A stretch of DNA of 15,361 nt from Chloroflexota bacterium (GCA_023380675.1 JAMCRS010000201.1:1-15361), one strand, 5' to 3'; counted from the first letter of the stretch, positions 1-7,224 are shown. Numbers and translations: made by a program. Notes: generated from the sequence alone by a model not told the origin.

Positions 1-592
1 CGATTTACCCCTCACGAGCCAGCGCATCGTAGCTATTCTGAGCACGAATGAGGACGATTCCTTGTCCCCGTTCCGAAACGGTCACCAACGAGGGCTCGAA
101 AGGTCTCATCGGCACGCTCCACTCGCGTGGCCCAATCACCGAGCACGTGTGCGCTACGCCGCTGTGATAACCGCTCCACGTCGCATCAGTGTAGTGATTT
201 GGTTCGGCTCGTCCGCGAGTAGAGTTCAGTCGCCGTCAGGTCCAACTTGAAAAGAATCCGCCTAATCAAGTCGCCATCAAAAATCGCCTTGTTTTATCGA
301 GTCGTTTACAGGCCCCAAATCAACTTGAAAACCCTTGAAAAGAATCAAGTTGCGAGCCCAGAAACATTTGTTTTTCAGGGATTTTAGGCCTTCAATTTAG
401 CCCCAACTTGATTTTCTTGAAGAGTCTTGTCCAGCGACTGCTTGCCGAATCGGCTTGCAGGGCATTCTTAACACGCACCTGAAGATCCGTTAGCGCTTAC
501 GCATGGCCCATTACGCAGAACGGGCTCTGTGTGAACCGCGCCTGGCTCACGGAGTGACGACTCGCAATTGAACGGGCACGACCGTCCAATCT
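1..592. other. Intergenic or unassigned region without a convincing gene
   Basis: I see no supportable gene here. A 62-codon plus-strand frame at 62-250 has low-complexity arginine/serine composition and no ribosome binding site, so I do not call it. On the minus strand between 1 and about 200 there are stretches that read like protein in two different frames, ending in a TAA near position 4. This could be the decayed 3' end of a gene, but I do not recognise a family. Positions 240-425 are clearly AT-richer than the rest and hold short repeats, listed separately. Confidence 0.5.
243..422. repeat. AT-rich stretch with CAACTTGA direct and inverted repeats
   Basis: The octamer CAACTTGA occurs at 243-250, 321-328 and 404-411, roughly 80 bases apart, and its reverse complement TCAAGTTG is at 345-352. 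AATCAAGTTG (343-352) and CAACTTGATT (404-413) form a perfect 10-bp inverted repeat with a loop of about 50 bases. The copy at 243 and the region at 335-352 also share a GAAAAGAATC extension. The element is unlike its GC-rich surroundings. It could be a degenerate small mobile repeat, a regulator-binding array or a remnant of inserted DNA. Confidence 0.5.
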
Positions 593-621
593 TTGACATC
601 GCGTCACGCCGATGGTAAGAT
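593..621 (+). promoter_or_regulatory. Sigma70-like promoter of apgM-menC
   Basis: TTGACA (593-598) and TAAGAT (616-621) are separated by 17 bases, a perfect -35 box and a good -10 box. The predicted start of transcription is near 628, giving a leader of about 35 bases that contains GGAGG at 652-656, seven bases before the apgM ATG. Confidence 0.75.
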
Positions 622-663
622 GCGCGGCGGCATTGTCGGATACCCGGATTCGGAGGCGGAACG

Positions 664-1875
664 ATGAACCTGCAATTCCTGAAAGACAACGAGCTGGTGG
701 TGCCGGCGCAGACGAAGATTGCTATGGTGGTCATGGATGGGCTGGGCGGCCTGCCGATGCAGCCCGGCGGTAAGACGGAGCTGGAGAGCGCGCACACGCC
801 GAACCTGGACGCGCTCGCCGCGCAATCCGCACTGGGGCTCGCGGACCCGGTCGCGCCGGGGATTACGCCCGGAAGCGGACCCGGCCACCTGGGCATTTTT
901 GGCTACGACCCAATGCAGTACGAGATCGGACGCGGCGTGCTGGAGGCGCTGGGGATCGACTTTGACCTGGATGCGAACGACGTGGCCGCGCGAGGGAATT
1001 TCTGCTCGGTCGACGCCGAAGGCAAATTGACGGACCGACGCGCCGGCCGGATCGCGACGGAGCTCAACGCAGAGTTGGTCAAGGTGCTGCGCACGATCAA
1101 GCTGGAGGGGGTGCAGGTCTTCGTCGAAACGGTCAAAGACTATCGTTTCGTGCTTGTGCTGAGGGGTCCAAACCTGGGAGATGCGTTGAGCGAGACCGAT
1201 CCTCAGCGGCTGGGCGTGCCGGCGCTGCCGGTACTGGCGCACCGCCCGGAATCGCAGAGGACGGCGGACCTGGTGAACCGGTTCGTGGAGCAAGCGCGCA
1301 AGCTGCTGGCGGACAAGCACCCGGCAAACATGGTCTTGCTGCGCGGTTTTGCCAAGCGGCCGGCGATTCCGGCGTACGAGGACGTCTTTAAGCTGCACGC
1401 GGCGGCGATCGCGGTCTACCCGATGTATCGGGGACTCGCCAAGCTGTTAGGCATGCGGACGCTCCCGGTAGTAGGCGATACGATAGCCGACGAATTCACG
1501 ACGCTCGAAAAGAACTGGAACGATTTTGATTTCTTCTACTTGCACGTGAAAAAGACTGACTCGTCCGGGGAGGACGGGGATTTCGCGCGCAAGGCACACG
1601 TGATCGAAGAGCTGGATGCGCAGATACCGCGATTGATGGCGCTCAAACCGGACGTGGTCATTGTCGGCGGCGACCATTCGACGCCGGCGCTGTTGAAATC
1701 GCATTCCTGGCATCCGGTGCCGGTCATGCTGTATTCCAAGTTCGTTCGGGCCGACGGGATCGCCGAATACGGCGAGAGCGCGTGCGCACGGGGTAGCCTG
1801 GGCCGGCTGCGGTCGAACGAGCTGATGCCTATCGCGCTCGCGAACGCCGGTCGATTGACGAAGTTCGGGGCGTAG
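664..1875 (+). CDS. apgM: 2,3-bisphosphoglycerate-independent phosphoglycerate mutase, archaeal type (ApgM)
   Basis: The 403-residue protein should interconvert 3- and 2-phosphoglycerate in glycolysis and gluconeogenesis, in the cytoplasm and without 2,3-bisphosphoglycerate. It belongs to the alkaline-phosphatase superfamily. MDGLGG (residues 24-29) supplies an N-terminal metal-binding Asp. PGSGPGHLGIFGYDP (about 69-83) carries the likely catalytic Ser71. HVKKTDSSGEDGDF (294-307) and GGDHSTP (335-341), followed by His347 and His350, give the remaining metal ligands. The length fits the roughly 400-residue archaeal/ApgM branch, not the roughly 510-residue GpmI type. The start has GGAGG seven bases upstream and a strong promoter. 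menC follows after 11 bases, so the two are probably co-transcribed. Confidence 0.93.
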   Translation: MNLQFLKDNELVVPAQTKIAMVVMDGLGGLPMQPGGKTELESAHTPNLDALAAQSALGLADPVAPGITPGSGPGHLGIFGYDPMQYEIGRGVLEALGIDFDLDANDVAARGNFCSVDAEGKLTDRRAGRIATELNAELVKVLRTIKLEGVQVFVETVKDYRFVLVLRGPNLGDALSETDPQRLGVPALPVLAHRPESQRTADLVNRFVEQARKLLADKHPANMVLLRGFAKRPAIPAYEDVFKLHAAAIAVYPMYRGLAKLLGMRTLPVVGDTIADEFTTLEKNWNDFDFFYLHVKKTDSSGEDGDFARKAHVIEELDAQIPRLMALKPDVVIVGGDHSTPALLKSHSWHPVPVMLYSKFVRADGIAEYGESACARGSLGRLRSNELMPIALANAGRLTKFGA

Positions 1876-1886
1876 GCTGAGAGATC

Positions 1887-2993
1887 ATGAAAATAGATCG
1901 CATTGAGCTGCGGCATTTGAAAATGGGGCTGATCGCCCCGTTCGAAACGTCGTTTGGCATTGAAAAAGACGAAGAGCACATCATCGTCCGCGTAGACGCC
2001 GGCGGAGTGACGGGCTGGGGCGAGTGTCCGGTGAACCCCGGCCCGTTCTACTCGTACGAGACGACACAGACGGCGTGGCACGTTCTGCGCGATTTCGTGG
2101 TCCCGTGGGTGCTGCACCAGGAGCTGGCGGACGCGGAAAGCGCCATGGCCCTCTGCTCGCGTGTCCGCGGACACAACATGGCCAAGGCCGGGCTCGAGTT
2201 CGCGCTTTGGGACGCGTTTGCGAAAGGCCGCGGCGTGTCGCTATCCAAGATGCTGGGCGGGACTCGCGAGCAAATCGCCGTGGGCGTGAGCGTAGGTATT
2301 CAACCGTCGCCCGATGTGTTGGTCGAACGGGTGCGAGGCTTTCTTAGGCAAGGGTACGGCCGGATCAAGATCAAGATCGCGCCCGGCCGAGACATTCAGT
2401 ACGTCGAAGCCGTTCGGCGGTCGTTTCCGGACGTTATGCTCCAGGTCGATGCTAACTCGGCGTATACGCTAAAGGATATCGACCGGCTGCGATGGCTGGA
2501 CGACTATAACCTTTTGTTGATCGAGCAGCCGCTGGGGAACGACGATATTTTCGATCATTCCAAGCTGCAGCGGGAGCTAAAGACGCCGATCTGCCTCGAC
2601 GAGAGCATCCATTCGTTGGAGGACGCGAAAGCTGCGCTCGAATTGCACAGTTGTCGGGTGATCAACATCAAGCCGGCGCGAGTGGGCGGCTATGGGGAAT
2701 CGAAGCGGATACACGACTTGTGTGCGTCGCAAGGCGTACCCGTGTGGCACGGAGGGATGCTCGAGTCCGGCATCGGCCGCGCCGGCAACGTCGCGCTGGC
2801 GTCGCTGCCGAACTTTACGCTGCCCGGCGACATCTCAGCGAGCAAGCGTTACTATCACCAAGACATCGTCGAGCCCGAATTCACCGTGGACGGGAAGGGT
2901 ATGATGGCGGTACCGGCGGGAGCGGGGATCGGCGTGGAGGTGCTGGTCGACCGGCTAGAGCGAGTGACGGAAGCGAGAGCCGAGTTTCGCTAA
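1887..2993 (+). CDS. menC: Enolase-superfamily o-succinylbenzoate synthase / N-acylamino-acid racemase (MenC-like)
   Basis: The 368-residue protein has the full enolase-superfamily (muconate-lactonising subgroup) active site. KIK at 161-163 gives the acid/base lysine. Metal ligands are Asp188 in QVDAN, Glu213 in IEQP and Asp238 in LDES. The second lysine is Lys262 in NIKPARVGG. This layout is typical of the OSBS/NSAR family, which dehydrates SHCHC to o-succinylbenzoate for menaquinone and may also racemise N-acyl or N-succinyl amino acids. No other men gene is visible here, so a menaquinone role cannot be separated from racemase activity. The ATG lies 11 bases after the apgM stop with only a weak GAGAG ribosome site, suggesting translation coupled to apgM. 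Residues near the C-terminus appear normal. Confidence 0.85.
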   Translation: MKIDRIELRHLKMGLIAPFETSFGIEKDEEHIIVRVDAGGVTGWGECPVNPGPFYSYETTQTAWHVLRDFVVPWVLHQELADAESAMALCSRVRGHNMAKAGLEFALWDAFAKGRGVSLSKMLGGTREQIAVGVSVGIQPSPDVLVERVRGFLRQGYGRIKIKIAPGRDIQYVEAVRRSFPDVMLQVDANSAYTLKDIDRLRWLDDYNLLLIEQPLGNDDIFDHSKLQRELKTPICLDESIHSLEDAKAALELHSCRVINIKPARVGGYGESKRIHDLCASQGVPVWHGGMLESGIGRAGNVALASLPNFTLPGDISASKRYYHQDIVEPEFTVDGKGMMAVPAGAGIGVEVLVDRLERVTEARAEFR

Positions 2994-3097
2994 GCGCGCG
3001 GCTCGACGTTTTGTTAAGTGTTCGCACTCTTCGCATAGGCACAGCACTATCTAACAACCACAAAAACGATTTCAGAGCGGTCAAGTCGCTACGCGAA

Positions 3098-4000
3098 TTA
3101 GTGCTTTTGCCGGCGCGAATTGTTCTGGTGCGCTCGCGGCATGTACTTGTCCAGGAGTAGCGCAAGGTTGCGGCGCGATCGCGGCGGAATACGGTCGCGC
3201 GCGGTAAGGATGGCGTCGTGCAGAGCGGTAGGGCAGGGGCAGTTGGCGCGTTCGGCGGGTATTTCGCTCGCCGCGTAACGCACGATCCGCTTGCCCATCT
3301 CGGCGTTCTTAAGCAGGTTCTGGACGACCATTTCGACGGTGACGGGCTCGTGGGACTCGTGCCACACGTCGTAGTCGGTGATCATCGCGATTGTCGCATA
3401 GCAAATCTCGGCTTCGCGGGCCATTTTCGCTTCCGGCAGCGCCGTCATGCCGATTATGTCCATCTTCCAGTCGCGGTAGAGGTTCGATTCGGCCTTGGTG
3501 GAAAAGTGAGGCCCCTCGATGACGACCATCGTCCCGCCTTTGTGAACGCGAGCGCCGGCCTTTTGCGCCGCCTCGAAGAGCACCTGACTGAGCTCGGGAC
3601 AAAAGGGATCGGCGAAGGAGACGTGTGCGACCAGGCCTTCGCCGAAGAAACTGGTGGGCTGACGACGGGTGCGGTCCAGAAGCTGGTCCGGGATCACGAT
3701 GTCGAGAGGCGGAAAGTCTTCGCGAAGGCTGCCGACGGCGCTGATGGAGATGATGCGCTCGACGCCGAGCGATTTCAGCGCGTAGATGTTGGCGCGCACG
3801 GGAAGCTCGGACGGCATGATGCGGTGGCCGCGTCCGTGCCGGGGCAAGAAGGCGATCCTCTGGTTACCTAAGGCGCCCACGACGATCTCGTCGCTGGGAT
3901 TGCCGAAAGGGGTCCGCACCTTGACCTGCTTGACGTCGGCGAGACCCTCGATCTGATACACCCCGCTTCCGCCGATTACGCCGATGGTCACACGGTCCAT
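3098..4000 (-). CDS. mtnP: S-methyl-5'-thioadenosine phosphorylase
   Basis: The 300-residue protein should cleave 5'-methylthioadenosine with phosphate to adenine and 5-methylthioribose-1-phosphate, the first step of methionine salvage and removal of a polyamine by-product. GGSGVY at the N-terminus (Ser12) and PRHGRGH (53-59) form the phosphate site. EGPHFSTKAE (162-171), IGMTALPEAKMAREA (183-197) and TDYDVWHE (208-215) form the nucleoside site. The TDYD aspartates favour MTA phosphorylase over purine nucleoside phosphorylase. The frame stays open to 4117, but I chose the ATG at 4000 because AAGGAG lies seven bases upstream and the protein family begins there; the upstream extension would run into the promoter. 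The basic, His/Gln-rich C-terminal tail (MPRAHQNNSRRQKH) is probably disordered. It converges on menC across about 100 bases. Confidence 0.92.
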   Translation of the reverse strand: MDRVTIGVIGGSGVYQIEGLADVKQVKVRTPFGNPSDEIVVGALGNQRIAFLPRHGRGHRIMPSELPVRANIYALKSLGVERIISISAVGSLREDFPPLDIVIPDQLLDRTRRQPTSFFGEGLVAHVSFADPFCPELSQVLFEAAQKAGARVHKGGTMVVIEGPHFSTKAESNLYRDWKMDIIGMTALPEAKMAREAEICYATIAMITDYDVWHESHEPVTVEMVVQNLLKNAEMGKRIVRYAASEIPAERANCPCPTALHDAILTARDRIPPRSRRNLALLLDKYMPRAHQNNSRRQKH

Positions 4001-4033
4001 TCTGCTGCTCCTTGGGATGTGTTGATACCGCGC

Positions 4034-4061
4034 ATTATAAGGCAAAGGGGACAAAAAGCAA
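4034..4061 (-). promoter_or_regulatory. Promoter of mtnP
   Basis: On the minus strand TTGCTT (4061-4056) and a consensus TATAAT (4039-4034) are separated by 16 bases. The leader to the ATG at 4000 would be about 25 bases and includes AAGGAG. This promoter lies just beyond the ssrA terminator, so mtnP is transcribed separately from tmRNA. Confidence 0.7.
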
Positions 4062-4104
4062 AGCGGTTTGTAAGCCGAGCAAAGCCCTCGAGCTGACATC
4101 GAAC

Positions 4105-4142
4105 AAAAAGAAGACACACCATGCTAGGTGTGTCTTCTTTTT
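4105..4142 (-). terminator. Intrinsic terminator of ssrA
   Basis: A perfect inverted repeat of 16 bases (4105-4120 with 4127-4142) encloses a six-base loop. On the minus strand it begins right after the CCA end of tmRNA with an A-tract, and the GC-rich core GGTGTGTCTTC is followed by a T-run, the classic rho-independent layout. The symmetric A/T tracts could let it work in both directions. Confidence 0.85.
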
Positions 4143-4143
4143 T

Positions 4144-4544
4144 TGGTGGAGATGGCGGGAATCGAACCCGCGTCCGAAGAGTTCGTCCCAGAGTCTCTAC
4201 AAGCTTAGTCGGTCTTTGAGTCTCGCGTCCGCCGGCTCGACCGACAGAGTTGCAGACGCAGAGCCGTGTTGGCTTTCGCCTCTTTGGCGGCCGTTACCGG
4301 CGTGGCGGCCGCCGCACCCCAACTTGGTTGCGCCCAGCACGCGCCCTTCGGGGGAGAACGCGCGTGGACGTCGCAGCTCTAGGCCGCGAACCTTACGACT
4401 GATCTAGCAGCGACTTACGCCGCGACCGGAAGAGCCGCGAGGTTTGTGCGAGTGTTCGCACTTACGTTTTGCCCGTTTTATGGCGGACAGGCTCCGCCGC
4501 TTGCCGCTCCAGCACAGCCCTCCCCGTCGAAGCCATGCATCCCC
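4144..4544 (-). ncRNA. ssrA: Transfer-messenger RNA (tmRNA)
   Basis: The ~401-nt RNA rescues ribosomes stalled on broken mRNA, together with SmpB. The 5' end GGGGATG at 4544 pairs with CATCTCC near the 3' end (one G-U wobble) to make the seven-base-pair acceptor stem, and CCA at 4146-4144 is encoded. The 5' side contains GCATGGCTTCGACGGGG, and the 3' side has the T-arm GGGTTCGATTCCCGCC typical of tmRNA. It is the one-piece form, not the permuted two-piece form. The internal tag frame is listed separately. A plus-strand open frame over this gene (4012-4407) is a shadow. Ends are from pairing and should be within one or two bases. Confidence 0.95.
4415..4459 (-). other. tmRNA tag reading frame, ANTRTNLAALPVAA-stop
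   Basis: Starting at a GCG resume codon (4459-4457), the frame reads ANTRTNLAALPVAA and ends in TAA (4417-4415). The Ala-Asn start and the small non-polar C-terminal residues fit known SsrA tags, whose ends are read by ClpXP and tail-specific proteases. The resume codon lies in a short hairpin, GTGCGA paired with TCGCAC. The reading frame is certain from the stop backwards; the exact resume codon is inferred from the family pattern. Confidence 0.8.
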
Positions 4545-4599
4545 TCATCTGGGTAACTCGATCGGCGACAGTAAGTGCGTATGTCACCAACCTCTAGGC

Positions 4600-4628
4600 A
4601 TTATAGCATTCAACCGACCGGCGGGCAA
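4600..4628 (-). promoter_or_regulatory. Promoter of ssrA
   Basis: On the minus strand TTGCCC (4628-4623) and a consensus TATAAT (4605-4600) are 17 bases apart. Transcription would start near 4593, so the primary transcript has a leader of about 50 bases that RNase P must remove to make the 5' end at 4544. Confidence 0.75.
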
Positions 4629-4671
4629 GTCGAGAAAGCTATTCACGCAGGAGATCAATCTGCCACGAGGT

Positions 4672-4701
4672 TCAAGATGATGGTAGTCTTTCAACGTTCA
4701 T
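4672..4701 (-). other. Nine-codon open frame behind a perfect Shine-Dalgarno sequence
   Basis: AGGAGGT (4711-4705) lies three bases before an ATG that opens the frame MNVERLPSS-stop, about 45 bases upstream of the ssrA -35 box. A perfect anti-SD match is rare by chance. This could be the surviving start of a gene broken by the nearby insertion, or a tiny peptide. I see no promoter that clearly serves it, so it may be inert. Confidence 0.2.
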
Positions 4702-4791
4702 CGCACCTCCTGCTAACAGACCGATTCCTTGCTTAGCAGTATAGCGCGCCTAGACGCTCTGCGCAGCGGGCCCACCGTATTTTGCGCGGCC

Positions 4792-5485
4792 GTTGCAGAG
4801 TCCATCGTCTTTGACTTGTTTGCCAGGCCGCCCGCCAAGCGGTGCTCACCGTGCGCACCGCGACGGTCACGATTCAGCCGCCGCGTCACCATCTCAAGCG
4901 GGCGCAGTTGGCGCCGGTCATTCTGAATGTCCTCTTGGTCCTGGAAGTTCCGCCGCCGCACACCGGCGAGGCGATTTGCTGGATGCTTCTGACGACGCTG
5001 CCGATCGAGACCTGGGAGGAGGTGCAGCAGTGTATCACTTGGTACACGTATCGGTGCGGTGGTTGATCGAGCGGTATCATTTTGTCTACAAGAGTGGGTG
5101 CCACCTGGAAGACCTGCAACTCGAAACGGCCGCCCGGTTGCACCGAGTGTTGGCGACGTACAGCCTCGTGGCGTGGCAGCTGCTGTGGCTGACTTACCAG
5201 GCGCGCCGTGGCCCGGAGGACAGTTGCGAGACCGTCTTGGAGCGGGCCGAATGGCAAGCCCTGTATGCGAAACATCATGCCACGACCGAGATGCCGAGTA
5301 ACCCGCCTTCGCTGCACGAGGCCGTCCGTTGGATTGCCCAACTGGGTGGCTTCCTGGCTCGGCGATCGGATGGAGAACCCGGCGTCAAAACCATCTGGCT
5401 GGGTCTGCGCCGTCTCAGCGATCTCACGGAGATGTGGCAACTTCACCATCCCAGTTCCTCCCCGCCCCTCTCCACTTCTGGGTAA
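4792..5485 (+). pseudogene. Decayed IS4-family (Tn5/IS50-like) transposase, C-terminal part
   Basis: This is the remains of a DDE transposase. ESIVFDLFA at 4798-4824 resembles the second-Asp motif of the family (READIFDLF-like), but with that Asp lost. Then a shift of frame and apparent internal deletion lead into QAARQAVLTVRTATVTIQPP (about 4824-4881). The third motif is split: WYTYR is in one frame and WLIERYHFVYK in another. A tandem duplication of CGGTG at 5052-5061 causes this; removing one copy restores the exact Y-x2-R-x3-E-x6-K signature of IS4 elements. The tail, with LGGFLARRSDGEPG, is intact and ends near 5485. The first catalytic Asp region is absent. The element cannot encode active transposase. 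I could not identify clear terminal inverted repeats. Confidence 0.85.
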
Positions 5486-5543
5486 TGACAAGCGCCCTTG
5501 GGGAAGGGGGCCGGGGCGTTAGGTCGGCTGGCAGCGTTATTAG

Positions 5544-6923
5544 TCAGTTGGGCGAAAGCGGCCGATCGTCTTTACTCTCCACCTCGCTTGAATATTGACT
5601 CAAGCCAGTTCCGCGTAAGAACTGAATGTCGCGCCAGTCCCAAAGTCTCGACGTGTTTTCGCCAACCTCTGTCGGCTGCTCATTCCATGCGTACACTTCG
5701 TTTGAAGTCACGCCTCGGAAATGGATCAAGCAACTCACAACAAGCGCAGTGACAAAAACCGAAACATAGATCAGTTTCTTGCTACCTACGAGCCTGGGAA
5801 TTCGCCCAACCGCAGGAATTACCATGTAGATCAAGTATGGGATCATATCGGTAAACAGTCGAGGTCCAAACCCGTGCCCGCCCCACCAACTCGAATTTGT
5901 CGAGATCAATATCCAATGAAGAGATAGAATTGTCAACACGCAATAGTCTGGACCTTCCAAGCCCACCGTTTTCCGTTTAACTCGGAGCCCAAAGACGAAG
6001 AACAAGAGTACTGGCGAGAAAATGAACAGCCCACGTGATGGGCTTACCAATGTCCCGGCAAGCGCTTCCGGCAGGTTCTGGGGGGAGCCGAGTGTCTCGG
6101 GGCGATAGTATGGAGATAGCAAGCTATGATAGATCGTTAGATTGTAGGACAAGAAGAGGACGGCAATCGGAAGTGCCCAACATAGATAATGCCGAAACCA
6201 TCGCCTGTATCGAACGAAGACGAAAAGGGTCCAGACGACCACTGGGATTATATTGGTCGGACGCATCACATAGGACAGCGCAAGAGGAACGCCTACGAAT
6301 TGAATCAGACGGGGAGTATCTCTTGCGCGTAGGATCAGGAGGAGACTGAGAGTCAAGAAGAACATGGAGGGACCGTGAGACCACAAAGCCATGCTCGCCG
6401 TGGACCAGGCTGATGTCCCATATGCAAAGACCGCGGTCACCAAAAGGGAGTACTTTTGATCCAGGTAACGCCTCGCGATAAAGTAGATGCCGACAGCGGT
6501 AAGAGCGACGGTCAGCGAGGCCACGAACATTTCAATGATCATTACGATCGGTCCAGGCGGATCGTGTCGCAGGTAATCATAAAGATCGCTTGGCCATGCA
6601 CAGTCATGACAATGGTCGATGAGAAACACGACCGGTATGGAGACGAGCGCGGGTCCGATCGGATAGCGAGAATATAGATGGCCTCCTACAGTCTCAATGC
6701 GGTAGTCCCCCTGAGGAATTACCTCCGAGTAAGCATCTAGATTGGTACTGCCCTCCCTGAGAATGCTCAAGGCAGTATGGATCGTCCAGATCGAGTCCAT
6801 TGGGCCGGGGCCGCTCCCTAGCAAATGCGTGAGCCATATCGTCATGAAGATGAAGGGCACGGTCCCCAGACGTTCGATGCGCTGCAGACTGTTGGTCGTC
6901 ATATTTGAGATCTCCGAGTCCAC
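5544..6923 (-). CDS. Polytopic membrane protein, GT-C / PMT-like glycosyltransferase candidate
   Basis: The 459-residue protein has about nine to eleven hydrophobic membrane segments. A loop after the first segment reads GHLYSRYPIGPALVSIP (residues 81-97), like the 'dG-yySkYPpG' loop seen in PMT/GT39-like proteins, and SSWWGGHGFGPRLFTDMIP occurs in the C-terminal half, a motif shared by uncharacterised members of that group. Such enzymes usually transfer sugars from a lipid carrier on the outer face of the membrane. No acceptor can be named, and a classical catalytic Asp pair is not certain. The GTG start at 6923 has AAGGGAG five bases upstream; ATG at 6902 is an alternative. The gene looks AT-richer than its neighbours and sits between an IS remnant and a repeat, suggesting acquisition. 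Confidence 0.6.
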   Translation of the reverse strand: MDSEISNMTTNSLQRIERLGTVPFIFMTIWLTHLLGSGPGPMDSIWTIHTALSILREGSTNLDAYSEVIPQGDYRIETVGGHLYSRYPIGPALVSIPVVFLIDHCHDCAWPSDLYDYLRHDPPGPIVMIIEMFVASLTVALTAVGIYFIARRYLDQKYSLLVTAVFAYGTSAWSTASMALWSHGPSMFFLTLSLLLILRARDTPRLIQFVGVPLALSYVMRPTNIIPVVVWTLFVFVRYRRWFRHYLCWALPIAVLFLSYNLTIYHSLLSPYYRPETLGSPQNLPEALAGTLVSPSRGLFIFSPVLLFFVFGLRVKRKTVGLEGPDYCVLTILSLHWILISTNSSWWGGHGFGPRLFTDMIPYLIYMVIPAVGRIPRLVGSKKLIYVSVFVTALVVSCLIHFRGVTSNEVYAWNEQPTEVGENTSRLWDWRDIQFLRGTGLSQYSSEVESKDDRPLSPN

Positions 6924-6976
6924 CGAACTCCCTTCAGCCAGACGTGGTTGGCGAAGGATTCAATTGGATGAGTCGT

Positions 6977-6994
6977 AATCTGTGAAATCTGTGG
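6977..6994. repeat. Nine-base tandem repeat AATCTGTGR, two units
   Basis: AATCTGTGA and AATCTGTGG lie head to tail. The same nine-base unit (AATCTGYGN) occurs in three tandem copies at 10422-10448, suggesting a dispersed micro-repeat in intergenic DNA of this genome. Confidence 0.5.
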
Positions 6995-7011
6995 CAAGTC
7001 CCTTTCTCCAA

Positions 7012-7190
7012 ACAAAAAGCACCTCCGCGACGCGAGTGCGCCGAACGTGAGGTGCTTCGTCTTTCGTGAATCGATTCTATCCCAAGATTGTAGGGCCCCA
7101 GCCGTGATCATGCGCCGCCTCTGCCATGAAGCGAGCCGAACTCAAACGAATGCCGGGGACAAAGTAAGAAGTGCTAATCCAAATCGTACG
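7012..7190 (-). ncRNA. Candidate small RNA of about 175 nt between smpB and the membrane-protein gene
   Basis: A well-formed promoter (7224-7196) and an intrinsic terminator (7057-7017) bracket about 175 bases without a credible gene. The interior can fold as a rod: CGATT (7187-7183) with AATCG (about 7077-7073), TTGT with ACAA, and CCCCGGC (about 7162-7156) with GCTGGGG (about 7101-7095), closed by a GAGTTCGGCTC hairpin. A rod of this size recalls 6S RNA, but I cannot match its conserved bubble. A 70-codon open frame that starts inside it at 7111 runs through the terminator and is not gene-like. Confidence 0.4.
7017..7057 (-). terminator. Intrinsic terminator of the candidate RNA
   Basis: On the minus strand AAGCACCTC (7057-7049) pairs perfectly with GAGGTGCTT (7025-7017), enclosing a 23-base GC-rich loop that can itself pair, and is followed by TTTGTTT. 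It would stop transcription coming from smpB or from the candidate RNA promoter before the membrane-protein gene. Confidence 0.75.
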
Positions 7191-7195
7191 CTTCC

Positions 7196-7224
7196 ATTAT
7201 AAGGCCAATTCCCGCGTACAACAA
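7196..7224 (-). promoter_or_regulatory. Promoter of the candidate small RNA
   Basis: TTGTTG (7224-7219) and a consensus TATAAT (7201-7196) stand exactly 17 bases apart on the minus strand. No coding start follows at a sensible distance, which is the main reason to suspect an RNA gene here. Confidence 0.6.

Noticed and set aside
1..200. Minus-strand protein-like fragments in two frames
   Set aside because: They are suggestive of a decayed gene end but too short and unrecognised to name.
468..1398. Two minus-strand frames opposite apgM
   Set aside because: They are shadows of a GC-rich coding region with no start context or family motif.
4012..4407. 131-codon plus-strand open frame
   Set aside because: It overlaps tmRNA, its terminator and the mtnP promoter; the translation has no family resemblance.
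4886..5491. 201-codon minus-strand frame opposite the transposase remnant
   Set aside because: It is an antisense shadow; the plus-strand frames carry the recognisable IS4 motifs.
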